From Diprion similis (taxonomy: Eukaryota > Arthropoda > Insecta > Hymenoptera > Diprionidae): DNA of 64,000 nt. Shown in pieces: positions 36,354 through 48,153 of the stretch; position 1 is the stretch's first letter, and each line of letters starts with the position of its first letter. A model generated the notes under the pieces. It ran no database searches, had not been told where the DNA came from, and was given only the letters and a program-made list of their open reading frames with translations. Position numbers and translations under genes: made by a program. The stretch covers positions 18,312,001-18,376,000 of the forward strand of contig NC_060110.1 in assembly GCF_021155765.1 (NCBI RefSeq), written 5' to 3'.

Positions 36354-39300
36354 TCAGTCTAGAGGCAAATGAACATGAGGGTCATTTGATGCCAGCTTCA
36401 CAAGTGTTTTTTTCACTCTGAGTACCGGGAGACGTGCAGCAGGCTTCCCGTGCCAACACTCGCGAATCAATTTTCCCATTCCAGCGAGAGTCTAAAAAGT
36501 AAAATGATTCTAGCGAATTGATTTTTTTTTTCTATTATACTAATAAAAATACATTATATAAACAAACTTACAGGATCTGAGTGCCATCGGTTTGGAAGAG
36601 GTGGTCTTCGCTGATTCAGCGATACCAATTTTCGCATTTCTTCAAAAGAGGGTTCTTGATTGCCACCCGAAAGCCACTCAGAATAAGGAGCAGCGTAATC
36701 CAAAGCCACACCACTACTCACACATCTCCGACTTACCTCCCACATAATGAGTGCTAAACTGTAAATATCTGCACGACGAAAACTCTCTAAGCACTCTATG
36801 TTTATTCTGTAATCAGAAATTTAGATGTATCTTGTTAGATTTGAGTTGAAGTAAAAGTTAACATGTTGAAACTCATCAACAAACATAAAATTGAGCATAC
36901 GTTTGATCAAGAACCTCTGGACTCATGTACCGCTTGGTACCTTGACGAAGATCAACTCGATCCGTAGTGAGACGTTCCTGAGTTACAGCAAGAGCAAAAT
37001 CTGATATTGCGCAGGCACCATTTGCTTTGACGAGTATAGTTTTGGTTTTCAAGTCGCGGTGCGACATTGCTGGTTTTCCTCGAGTTCCATTAATTTCAGT
37101 GTGTAAGTAAAGCAGTCCGTTTGCCACACTCAGGCAGATGTTCAGAGTTTGGTGGTGTGTCAGTGGGTGGGGTGAACGGTTTAAATGATTATAGAGAGAG
37201 CCAAGTGGATGGTAGTGTGTTACTAGCCACAATTGAGTGCAGCTTCCTCTGCTGGTCATATCGCTGCCAACATATCCGAGAATATTGTCGTGACGTGATG
37301 GTAAAAGTCTCGAATATACCTCAGTTTCACGGGTCCATGCGGCTTCGTCTCTTGAGAAGTATATTTTTACAGCTACGCACTCCCCATGCCAGATACCACG
37401 CCATACTTCGCCACCAAATCCGCCACCTCCACCACTTCCACTTCCTAAGCATTCAACCAATGCTACCTGTTTTGCTAATGTACGTTGAACGAGTAACGGT
37501 AATCCTGATCCTGAACCGCTAGTGAGACTCCGTCCATCCAAATATTCCTGTTCAATAGATAAATAAATTGCAATGATTATACAATAAGTATGCACTTGCC
37601 AATGATTTCAGTCATTTGCAAGTAACTTCCTGTGCTTGCACACATATTACAGTGCTCAGATCGAACGTGATGTCATCAAAATATCACATTTGGCCTGTTA
37701 ATGATTAAAATTTGATACCTTGAGAGTGCTATCACCAGCAGCAGTTGCTCTGAGCTCGTGTGTATGATAGGTGGAAGTTGTAGAGGGAGATGAGGAAAAA
37801 TGAAGTGAGGAAGGCTCTAGTTCTGAGTCAACAAGGAGTTTGTTTCGTCGAGGGACCAAAGGGCGCTTGCGACGTGTTCTACGAATGAGTATACAAGCGA
37901 GTATGCCGCTGCCGACTACTCCAAGTCCGACCATTGGACCCAGGATTGCCAGAGTCAGTTTGACCGCATAATCTTCCGATCCTATAAAGGGAAAAACTAT
38001 TGCTACAGCTAAACCATCAAATTTTTATTGACTTAAGTCTCAACGAAACATCAATAATTTATATTTATTTCTCTTCTATCTTTCAACTTCTATTCACCGT
38101 TCGACTGCTCTGGAAGATAGTGTGACGGCAGATCAGGAAAGGATCCGTTATTACATAAATCACTCTGGCAGCATACAACGCTAAATTGTCCACCTCCAGT
38201 TGAACTGCTTGCTTGTCTCTTTTTCCCACTACCATTTCCAATCGGTTGTTGTGGTTTGCTACATATCAATGGCATCTGTTCGGGTAGGTCGGTACATCCT
38301 CTACTTAATCGCTGTGTCCCATCTGCTTCCTGTACTCTCGACTTCCAGCACTAATGCGAAAAAATTAAATTGATATTTCACTACCACTTTTGAGTGCTAT
38401 GGCTCAGATGATCACTTAACAAATCAGCCATATGTTTTTTTCCAATTCATATACTTGATAAATGACAATCTTGATCACTGTAAGAAGTTTCACACAATTG
38501 ACATTATTTGAGATATAATTTATGATCTGTTCGCGTCGGATCTGATTGTATAAAAAATATCAATACAATTTGAATTTATAAGATCATATAGGGAAAATGT
38601 ACTCAAGGTAAAGTAAGGACTCTGAACTTTTGGAGCTTCAATTGGTTCATTAAATTTGGTTTCCAGTCTAGCTGTACATTGAAAAATTATATTCCAAACG
38701 GTCTTCATATCGGCATAAGTCTACAATGGAGTGATCACTGATGCATACTTTTATTGAACTAATAGATACTTCTTTCTTAAACTGAGTAGACCAGCTACTT
38801 GTTGAAAAAATAATTATTTCAATGACACGGTTGATAACAAGCAGCGCAAAAATTATTTTTACTCAATAGTAAACTTAGGGCAACTTGTATAATAAAAAGG
38901 TATGTGGTTGATTCTGTCTTAATTGGTAGAAAACTGCAATTCAGAGAGGTAAAAAATAAATTGAGCATCATTGTAACAAATAAATGAATCAGTTGATAAA
39001 CGGATAGAAGTGAGAAGTGATATCATGTAGAAAAATTCCTCTCGAAAGGTTTAAACCTACTGTGATTGCATTTTCGCAGGTTTCTTCAGACACACAATCT
39101 GGAGGATCACAACTGAGGCACTTATAACGTTTTTGGGTAGAATTAACACCCGTAAAGTGGTTGTCACTCGGTTCAGGAGGATCAGGTGGTTCTTCATTGT
39201 CCATGGGAACGTCATCCTCCGTTAATCCTATACTTCGTTTTTCTCCTGTTGAATGCAAATCGACATGAAATAATTTGACACGCACTGGCATAGGGACATA

Positions 39301-39656
39301 AAATTATGTATGCCAAATTTGTACTCCCAAAATGATGGTTTTTGAAAAATCTCGAAAATTTCGAATAGACTTTGAATTTCTTACGGGGACGTTCGTATTT
39401 TTTTTTCGCTAACACATGAACTACGACTTTTTGGATCGAGATGTAAAAGAAGCAATTTAGTCATTTCGTCGCAGTTTGTGGCACTGATAAGGGCTATTAA
39501 TATTCCGCTACTCAGCTGGGGCTCATATTCTTCAAAAAATTTCGTCGGTAAATATAGAGTAGAATAATCCTGTATGCGTAAATTAAGGCTCATACCTGGA
39601 CATAATTTGAACGTCAACAAAAGCACAAAATGCGTGATAAATATAACATCCGCCAT
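36354..39656 (-). CDS. sax: Saxophone/ACVR1-class BMP type I receptor, with degenerate kinase active site
   Basis: Predicted 593 aa from seven exons: 39656-39596, 39245-39061, 38350-38098, 37981-37719, 37547-36901, 36806-36572, 36491-36354, all in frame. Signal peptide ([20 protein letters not shown]), a Cys-rich ligand-binding domain ending in the CCQSDLCNN box, a membrane span near residue 180 ([15 protein letters not shown]), a GS box TSGSGSGLP (263-271), then a type I receptor kinase with the L45-loop [13 protein letters not shown] typical of Sax/ALK1/ALK2. Such receptors bind BMP ligands and phosphorylate Mad-type Smads. Oddities: the glycine loop is expanded ([12 protein letters not shown]), the catalytic loop reads HRDLKTKT with Thr (424) for the metal-binding Asn, and DFG is DFA (437-439). 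VAVK Lys (315) and HRD Asp are kept. It may act as a pseudokinase partner in a receptor heteromer (inference). Confidence 0.88.
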
Positions 39657-40784
39657 GTCTGTGCGCGTCAAAACAATAAACTTCTTGGCTCAATTATCAG
39701 ATATTGCTTGTGAGAAACATCTAAATTAGTCATTATTTTGCAAAACACGTAGGTATCTCATGATTTATTTTGTTTTCAATAATAATCTGATGCGGTTATC
39801 GCTGGAATGGTGGTGGGCTAATGCAGAATGAATGCCAGTGGTTTAGTGCGTACGTTGACTGACGATTGCTAAAGACTATCTAAAGACAGCCAGTATGGAG
39901 CCTTTGGAAACTCGTCGAGGGAAGCTACGCTCAGCGGAGAAAATTGAGTGTTACGGTCAAAAATCTATTAATGAATTTTTTTGAAACTTTGTTCCCGAAA
40001 GTTTTCTAAATTACTGATTCCGAATCTGTGGTCAAATTTTGAAAATTGAAACTGGTGGATGAAATATGGTTAACGAAAAATCTAAAAATCGTGAATTCAA
40101 TCTCATAATTGGGAATGCAGGGGTTTTTGGGATCGCTGATCATGAATATGAGGTTAGATGTACGAAATCCAAGTACTTAGTTGATATGACCACAGAGGGA
40201 AGAGCCGACCAAAGCCGACGGATTTTGCTCTAACTTTGTATGCAGGGATGTTAGTGGTCGGAAACGCTAAATATATAGCTCCGACATTCAAATGAACTGA
40301 CTACTTACCTTTTAAACAAAAAAAAAAAAAAAAAAAAATTTAGATCAGTTGCGTAGCTAATCTGACGGCAGAATTTTTGAAAACACGAAAATGAGACCTG
40401 ATGTTTGAACTAAGTAGTTAGACGCCGACCGACAGGCTCATGGAAGTGTCACAAAAAAGAAGGCGAGAGAGCGGTCTGTCCATTTTTGCCCATTCACAGA
40501 CTGTAGACCCGCAAAAAATGAAAGATCATCAAATTGCTTTGAACAAACATTTGATCAATGTATGTGAGTATGTTGTACCTCTTTATTACTTTCAAATTTT
40601 CATATTGGCATACATGGCATTTTAAAATGGTCCGTCACAAGCGTACTAGGCTGAAGAAAACTATGGTAAAACGCATCTTTGGCGGGGTACACCAAGAAAA
40701 CTCAATACCAAATAAGCAATAACCACTAGTAGCTAATACTTTTCTTTGGAAATTCTGTAATTTTGCGCCTCGGCATGCTAACCA

Positions 40785-40955
40785 GGTCCAGGCTATCTAT
40801 CATGTAACTTTTCACATTTCACATTCTCGCATTTCCCACCATCCAAGAGTTCTGATTGATTTGCAAAGTTCAGTCAACCAATCCGAATGCTTGGATGATG
40901 GGAAATGTGAGAATGTGAAATGCAAAAAGTTACATGATAGATAGTCAGGACAACC
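40785..40955. mobile_element. Palindromic MITE, ~170 bp
   Basis: CTATCTATCATGTAACTTTT is mirrored by AAAGTTACATGATAGATAG, and CATTTCACATTCTC and CCATCATCCAAG also recur inverted. The element is almost entirely one hairpin around a short loop. Confidence 0.7.
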
Positions 40956-41329
40956 ACAATTCCGATCACCATCTTTGATTCACCGAGGGATCAACTATGG
41001 GATCAACAGCTAGCAAATTCTGAGACCGATGCACCATTTTTAGATTGTTTGAAAACCATGATTTTCGGCCATTTTGAATTTTTAAAATTTGACCTCATGT
41101 GAGACTTGGAAGAAGTTATCTCGAAAACCTTCAGGGACTAGGGTTCAAGAAAATTCATTGCTCGGTTCAGGTTTAATATAATTTTAACCACAAAACTTGA
41201 TTTTAATCCATTACGCGCGCCGGCGCGGGAGGGGGGGGCTTCGGCACGAAAATTTCCTACCGTTACCAACTCAATTAAGATTGGGGTCTACTAGCGAATC
41301 GGTAAATGTAGGCAATGTAGGCTACTCCT

Positions 41330-41803
41330 CACTCTTGCGATTGTGCAACAGAGAGGTCCGATACAGTTGTGCTCTCTCTTTCTAATTAGGGCTTTAGCTC
41401 GGTACAAGCTCGGTACACACGAGGGCACAAACCGCGCATTCTATCTCTATAAGTCTATGGTCGTAAGCCCCAACGGCATTCTAATCTGTACATAGACTTA
41501 TAGAGATAGACTGCGCGCTCCGTGCACCGAGTTGAAGCCTAACGTAGAAAGAGAAGGCACCAGCGGGAGTCCGACCTCTCTCTTACACGGACGAAAGAGT
41601 GGGGAGCAGCCGGAGCAGCGCCGCGAGCAATAAGGCAAGCGGGAAGGTAGTTATCAAGATAGGACTAGAGACACGCTGCTTCCCCCCACCAAGTCGTCGA
41701 TTAAAGTGAGAGGTCGGACTCCCGCTGTTGCCCTCTCTTTCTACGTTGGGCTTCAACTCGGTGCACGGAGCGCGCAGTCTATCTCTATAAGTCTATGAAT
41801 CTG
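41330..41803. mobile_element. Composite or nested MITE with ~95-bp inverted repeats
   Basis: CATAGACTTATAGAGATAGA, continuing through GCACCGAGTTGAAGCC to GGAGTCCGACCTCTC (41491-41586), is repeated inverted at 41708-41797. A third, more diverged arm in the same orientation as the right one lies at 41330-41460, directly outside the left arm. This suggests one copy landed in or beside a relative. Confidence 0.65.
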
Positions 41804-42299
41804 TATCAGCTGGTATCAGCTATGCATTTTCACCAAGTAGTACTATGATGCCCACTAAATTTTCACCTTTACAGATTTTTTTACACAAAACAGTAATTCC
41901 GTGACAAAATACATACCAAATATACAGTAAAAATGTATACATTTCAAATGGCTAAGTTCACCGCATTGATTGAAGAATGTATCAGTCAACGTTCACGGTT
42001 TCTGCACTAGGGTTGATATAGAAAACTAAAGTCTTAGGAGGATTATTTTCAATTTCAAAACATTCATACTAGTGATGGTTGTGTAATTTATTCATGACAT
42101 GTCAAAGCCTCTTCGTCTTTGCAGTGGTGACAATTGAAATTAATATTAAAACTGTATGAAAATAACTAGTAAATGGTATACATATAAAACTTATTGATAA
42201 TACTTGTTACATGTGGAACAGCAGCATCTTCAAACGATGTGAATATGCTGTAAGTTAGAGACAGCAATGTGTATAATGTTACTTGATTCTTCATCTTAA

Positions 42300-43870
42300 T
42301 CAGGAAGTGATCCTTGGCTTAAGCTCATCGTAGCATGACCTGAGGAAGATGTGATTTTTCTTCATCGGATTATAGAACTCGTGACCCTGAAACATATAAC
42401 ACAAAAATTTGTATCAATATTCAAACTTACAACAATTAAGTACTGCAAATAATCAAGGCTTGCACACCTTAGCCCAATCGTAAGAAACAGCATAGGCAAA
42501 GATTTGACCATTATGGTTAAAGCAACATCGCGTGATAGCTTGTTCCATTGGTTCTGAAGGCTTTAACTTGGTCCGTGCATCTTTATCCCAAAAACTAAAA
42601 GTTCCATCACTACCAACTGTAGCCAATGTGCCATGGACCGGATGGAATGCTATATCATTTACCTGTAATTATAATTTAGTGGGATTAGCATACGATTCAA
42701 TGTTTTTTCATGAAACGTTTGTCCAATTGATCATATTTCATCATTTAAACACACCGCGTAGATATCTTGAAAGCCACTAGGAGCTCCATTAGATCTGTGA
42801 CATTTGAAAGTGAAATTGTCCTTCGGATTGACAGGATTTACGTATTGGATAGCCACACGGCCTTCAACACTGCCGAGAGCATATCCAGTTGGCACTTTTT
42901 TCTTATCTCTAAATATTGCCAGGCATCGATGTTGATACTTTAGTGGTGATTCGATCCGCTTATATTCATGCGGCGTTCCCTCAAGTTGATAAACAATTAG
43001 GCCTCGGCCTGCAGTTCCAACAACAGCCATCGGATAATCCTAAATACAATTAATTTTTACTTAGCTAGGATCAGTGTGAACTTCCGATTTTGGTATACTT
43101 TGGATTAAATCTCCTTCAGCACTAGTTCAGCTTTCAAATCTGGTCCATAAGACTTCTAAGATAATTAAGAACCAAAAATTAATAGGATATCTGAATGGTA
43201 CTTGTACATACCACATCGGCACAATAACACCTCTCAGGCAGGTTGATGGTCATCATTGGCTTGGGACTTCGAGTATCCCAAAACTAGAATGAAATAAATT
43301 ACATGCATCATGTTTCGTGGGATATCGAATCAGAACTGAAAGAAAATGCAAAGTTTACCTTGAGAGTTTTGTCCCATGAACCAGTCATAAGGCAACTGTA
43401 ATTAGAGCCTTTTATCCAGTGGCAAGTCTTGATAGGAGCATCGTGAGCTGCGACTTGAATACATTGATTAGAACCAAGGTCCCAGCACTTCGCCATTTTG
43501 TCGCACGCGGCCATAAAGACTTTCGTGCCGTCCTGAGAGAGAGACGCATTTATTAATAACTTAGAACTGATATATAAGGCTGCATGTCATCGATAAAGCT
43601 TCAAAATTAACCCACATCGCTCCAGCAGACATCAAGGACAGGTCCCGCCATTGTCTGCATGGATTTAGGAACCGTTTTGCCAGACTGTTCGACCTCCCAG
43701 CATCTGACATTGCAGTCCCATGAACCAGCCACCAGAAAATTTTGAGGAATTGTCGCAGGACTGAATGCTAGACTCGAAATCGAATCGTCGGGCGGTGAAA
43801 CGACCTCAAAATCTTTCATTGGATATAGGGCTGTGCCACCACCTCCTAGAGCCCTGGTTTGATTGAACAT
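42300..43870 (-). CDS. Rae1: Rae1, mRNA export / nuclear pore-associated WD-repeat protein
   Basis: Predicted 355 aa from six exons: 43870-43616, 43532-43359, 43283-43212, 43039-42755, 42662-42468, 42386-42300, all with GT/AG borders in frame. WD-type blades are evident: [45 protein letters not shown] and [15 protein letters not shown]. The C-terminal YDWAKGHEFYNP segment is characteristic of Rae1. Rae1 binds Nup98 at the nuclear pore, aids mRNA export and acts in spindle assembly. Length fits the family (human 368 aa). It lies head to head with GMPPA. The start is the first ATG, giving [12 protein letters not shown]. Identification is strong. Confidence 0.95.
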
Positions 43871-44501
43871 CTTCGATGTCCAAGGTTAAATATGGAATAA
43901 AACTTCAATCTACAAGGATAATTAAAGTATCTGCGTAACTCGGCGAAGTATCATAACCTAAAATACCTGAACCTGAATATAGCCTAAGAGTTTCCCCTTG
44001 ATTCTGGAATTCTGTAGATAGTGATACCGATAATATGAACGTACGCAATCGTTTTAATACGAAATTATTCGTTGAAAATTACGCATCTATCATTAATAAA
44101 CTTGTACAACTTGTTTAAAACCAAAGAAATCAAAAAAACGTCGGCAGCACAGTTGAATCGGTAAATGGTTCAGTGCAGAACCGACACGAGCGAAAACGCC
44201 GCTCGTGCGGCGAATACACAAGAATGTCAAAAAAAGTCTCATTCGCCAATCGGTCGAGGATGATTGTTGCAATTCGCGTAAAACATCAAATTTTCCATGA
44301 CACTCGAGACTGCGCCCATCTAGTGTTTGAACAATATAATCACGAGAGTTACCTACAATCGTATAAAGTGTTCGACGTGTCAAACTGATTCTACGTGTCA
44401 AAGTACACGTAAACGTAACCTCTCCATTCAAGTTGAATAATCTGAGCTGGACGCGTTAAAACGGCGCAATAATAGAAGATATCAGTAAATAATATTGAAA
44501 A
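43871..44501. promoter_or_regulatory. Shared divergent promoter region of Rae1 and GMPPA
   Basis: The two start codons face away from each other across 631 bp, so the two promoters and 5'UTRs share this space. No core motif can be placed reliably. Confidence 0.5.
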
Positions 44502-46558
44502 ATGTTGAAAGCAGTGATACTGATTGGTGGTCCCTTAAAAGGTATGTTATTTTTGTTGTTTTCTTTCAATGTGAATACTATGTTTCCAAGATAACATGCT
44601 ACTCAAGCTGATTGTAAACTCTAATTTTGCGATTATTTATTAATTTTTTTTATCTCCATGCAAGATTGTTTCATGTATTCCGTAACATATGATCTCAATT
44701 GATAAACCAACCGGAATTCTTTATTTCTTTGCAGGGACTAGGTTTCGACCCCTGTCGCTAGATATTCCAAAGCCCTTATTCCCAGTTGCTGGGTTGCCAA
44801 TGATCCAACATCACATCGAAGCATGTACCAGAGTACCCAATCTGGGGGAAATTCTAATCATTGGCTCGTACCCGACCTCCGACTTACATCAATTTGTGCA
44901 AGAGATGACCCAAATGTACGGGCTCAGCATCCGATACCTGCAAGAGTTCACAGCACTGGGTACAGCTGGAGGAATGTATCATTTTCGTGATCAAATTCGC
45001 TCTGGCAGCCCGGAATGTTTTTTTGTTATGAACGGTGACGTATGCGCCGACTTTCCGCTTCAAGATATGGCCAAGTTTCACATTTCCAAAAATTCTTTGG
45101 TTACTGTTATGGCGACAGAAGCTACTCGGCAACAATCTTTGAACTACGGCTGCATGGTTTTAAAAAAAGGAGGCGAAGTCGACCACTACGTTGAAAAACC
45201 ATCCACCTTTGTTTCTACACTGATCAACTGCGGTGTCTACATTGCCTCCTCAGAGATATTTCAAACTATGGCTGACACATTTTATGCCAATCAACAACAG
45301 GAAAAGCTCTTGTACGCAATACTTTTAAGAAAAAATTCAAATCTGCAGAATAACGATTTTTTCCATATATCGTTCAATACTTAATACTTTACTTCTCTAA
45401 GTTAATTTTCTGTCACAATTATATCAGGCAAAAATTGTTAGGTTGTATTAGGAAGTAGGACTTTCAAACTAACGATATCATTGAATACTTCTTATATCGG
45501 GGTTGCAGGCAATTGAACGGAAATGGAAAGGATCCTGCGTATATGTCATTTGAGCAAGATGTATTGATGAGACTAGCAGGGAGCGATCGTCTGTTTGCTT
45601 TACCAGTAACAACTTGGTGGTCCCAATTAAAAAGTGCAGGCTCGGCAATATATGCCAACAGACATTACTTAGCTCTATATCGCCAAAGTCAACCTGCCAG
45701 ACTGTGTGCTGCTGTACATGGCAAGTGTCATATTATCGGTGATGTTTATATTCATGCAACAGCCACTGTTCACCCCACAGCTGTGGTAAGCCGTTATATT
45801 TCATCTACATATTACGCAGTTAATCTGTTCATGTCACGTTCAGTTTGAGGATGCTTAAGTGATCGATGATTACATTATGATGATCAATTTAGTTGGGCCC
45901 AAACGTCAGTGTCGGCGCAAATGCCACGGTCGGACCAGGCGTACGAATTCGAGAGTCAATTGTATTAGCTGAGGCACAAATCCAAGCGCACTCCATCGTC
46001 TTACATAGTATAGTGGGTCGAGGCAGCAGAGTAGGAGAGTGGGCCAGGGTTGAAGGCACTCCATGCGACCCTAATCCTGACAAACCTTTTGCAAAAATGG
46101 AAAATCCACCACTGTTCAACACGAATGGCAAACTCAATCCCTCTATCACTATACTTGGTAAGGGTCTGATAAGACTTTATACAAATTATATTTGTCCTGC
46201 AAATTTTAGCAGTTATATCTTGTTTGAGATTGCTTTCTCACGTGAAAAATAGTGTAAATATAAATTTCTATACTGTTTGCCTCTGAAAAAATGACAATTA
46301 CAAATATTGTTTATTTATTATAATGGATGAGAATTATTTTTTTATATCAAAAAAGAATGATGAAAAAACAAAACACATACCTTGTGTACAACGTATGAAA
46401 AATTCGAGTTAGGATTCACATTTGGTTTTATGACTCAAGCCTTTGTTTTCGTTTCAGGTACCTGCGTGTCATTAACGGCTGAGAAAATACTGCTAAACTC
46501 GATCGTTTTACCTCACAAGGATCTTACAAGAAGTTTCAAGAATGAAATCATCTTATAA
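44502..46558 (+). CDS. GMPPA: GMPPA, GDP-mannose pyrophosphorylase alpha (regulatory) subunit
   Basis: Predicted 419 aa from five exons: 44502-44541, 44735-45311, 45509-45785, 45893-46157, 46458-46558. All junctions are GT/AG and in frame; human GMPPA is 420 aa. The N-terminal nucleotidyltransferase-like fold begins [20 protein letters not shown] and has [10 protein letters not shown] and NYGCMVLK. The C-terminal part is a left-handed beta-helix with hexapeptide repeats ([25 protein letters not shown]) and the family motif [20 protein letters not shown] partners GMPPB, which makes GDP-mannose from mannose-1-phosphate and GTP, and senses GDP-mannose to limit its activity. The LKG in place of a catalytic-type signature fits the alpha subunit. 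The exon 2 donor (GTACGC at 45312) was chosen because it restores frame with exon 3. Confidence 0.93.
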
Positions 46559-48085
46559 TGCCTGCAGATATTTTGTTAAGTGCAATAACAACTGTTAACT
46601 TTCTACATTAACTAAGATAATCAACACTGTTGTAAACTTGCTTTGAGGCATTCCAAAATTGAATTTCAATCCGTACAAAGTTTTATACACCAATCTTTGA
46701 TACACAATTTTTGAATTTACATTGAACCTTTGTCAATTACGCACAACATTTTTATTCAAATTAAAAAAGAATTAGATTTAGTTTAAAATGTGTAATTTCT
46801 GATACACGACTATATATATATATATATAGAATATCTATAATGTATATACGTATACATGTACATACATAAATATACATATGTTATAATTGTGGTTTAAAAT
46901 GGAAAAGAGAGTAATGATTAGCCAAAAAAAAAAACTTCGTGGTCGGAAAAAATCGAAACATGAGAAACCGATTTATCTGGCAGTTTAAAAAAAATTACAA
47001 GCCATAGAATACTGTGCGTTTACTCGTATTATTGAACTAAATCAAAATCATTTGAGAAATCGGTTTCGATTTCTAAAGTACCGTACAATTCGAATGCCAA
47101 CATTTTCCGCGATCGGCTAACTGATGGAGAGTCATCCATACCTTTACCTAGAAATCGCTGCTCTTACCGATCGACCGATTGTCATGTTACCGACCGATCG
47201 CCGATGCTCTTGTGTCACTCCGAGGATCGGTGTATGCCTTTTTATCAGTGTGCTCAGCGTGTTTAGAAAGAAAAGTATCCACATTCCTCGTGACTAGCGC
47301 TGCAGTAGAGCCTGTTGTTACTTTTGATTTGTGAATCAACAGGGATGTACTCCAACAGGTAATCTCAAGTGATTTCTTTTTCGATTTTCATCATTCGGCC
47401 GCAATCGTGAGACAATAAATTTCCCATTAAACACACTGGAATCAATTAACAATAAAAAAATGTGAAAACAACCGCGCCAAGTTGAAGTTCAATATAAAAT
47501 AGATGTGAACATAGAGATAACTGGAAATCAGGACGAAGATAGAAGAAGACATTCCACGCATTCCAAAGCTGGACCAAGTCAACCATCTACCACGTTAAAA
47601 ATGATATTTTTCTGCTCAGTTGCAAATGATACCTGAGGAATATGGTGAGTTATTCATATATGTGAATAAGCTCAAAATCAAGCTCAACATCTCTATAAAT
47701 CGGATTTTTTTTAAACTTTAATACTTAAGTGTTTATATTGTTAAAAATGATGGATTATATATTTAGTAATAGTGATAGGAAAAAATGAATTAGTATTCTT
47801 GAAAAATTATATTTCTGTTATTTTCGAAGAAACATGCAAGTAAAATTCAATTCATCGGTATTGTTTCTGATTTTTTTTGTTTAGTTATACATGTTTAACT
47901 ATATATCAATGTTCATTCTATATAACTCAGTATTATTTTATCGCCATGTATCTGAAGGGATAACATCTGCTAAAGACTGTAACGAAAATAGTAAGGAATA
48001 CAAGAAAGTTTCAACAATCTATTTTAATTTTAAACATACCTATTATTAAATGATATATCATTTTCTAATTTCTTTGCAACAGCCA
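46559..48085. other. GMPPA 3' flank and XK-related gene 5' region
   Basis: It contains the GMPPA 3'UTR, a TA microsatellite near 46811-46828, and a likely 5'UTR exon of the next gene ending at a GTGAGT donor at 47645. No coding exon seen. Confidence 0.45.
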
Positions 48086-48112
48086 ATGAATAGTCAAGAA
48101 ATTGAATCGTGA
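48086..48112 (+). other. Short upstream ORF in the XK-related 5'UTR
   Basis: ATG AAT AGT ... TCG TGA encodes 8 residues (MNSQEIES) and ends 41 bases before the main ATG at 48154. It follows a GCAACAG acceptor (about 48083). If the 5'UTR exon ending at 47644 is joined, its final ATG extends the uORF in frame to 10 codons. It may dampen translation of the main frame (inference). Confidence 0.45.
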
Positions 48113-48153
48113 AAGACGTACCGAGGGTTACAAATGGGCAAGAAAGGCCGATT

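Larger units (their letters stand above)
39657..42299. other. Intergenic, MITE-rich
   Basis: Between sax and Rae1. It holds the presumed sax promoter, a member of the dispersed repeat family near 40010-40190, a poly(A) run near 40319, and the palindromic elements listed separately. No coding exon supported. Confidence 0.5.

Noticed and set aside
38520-38708. Minus-strand frame between sax exons 2 and 3
   Set aside because: Exons 2 and 3 already join in phase and rebuild the Cys-rich ectodomain; adding this segment would break the receptor fold.
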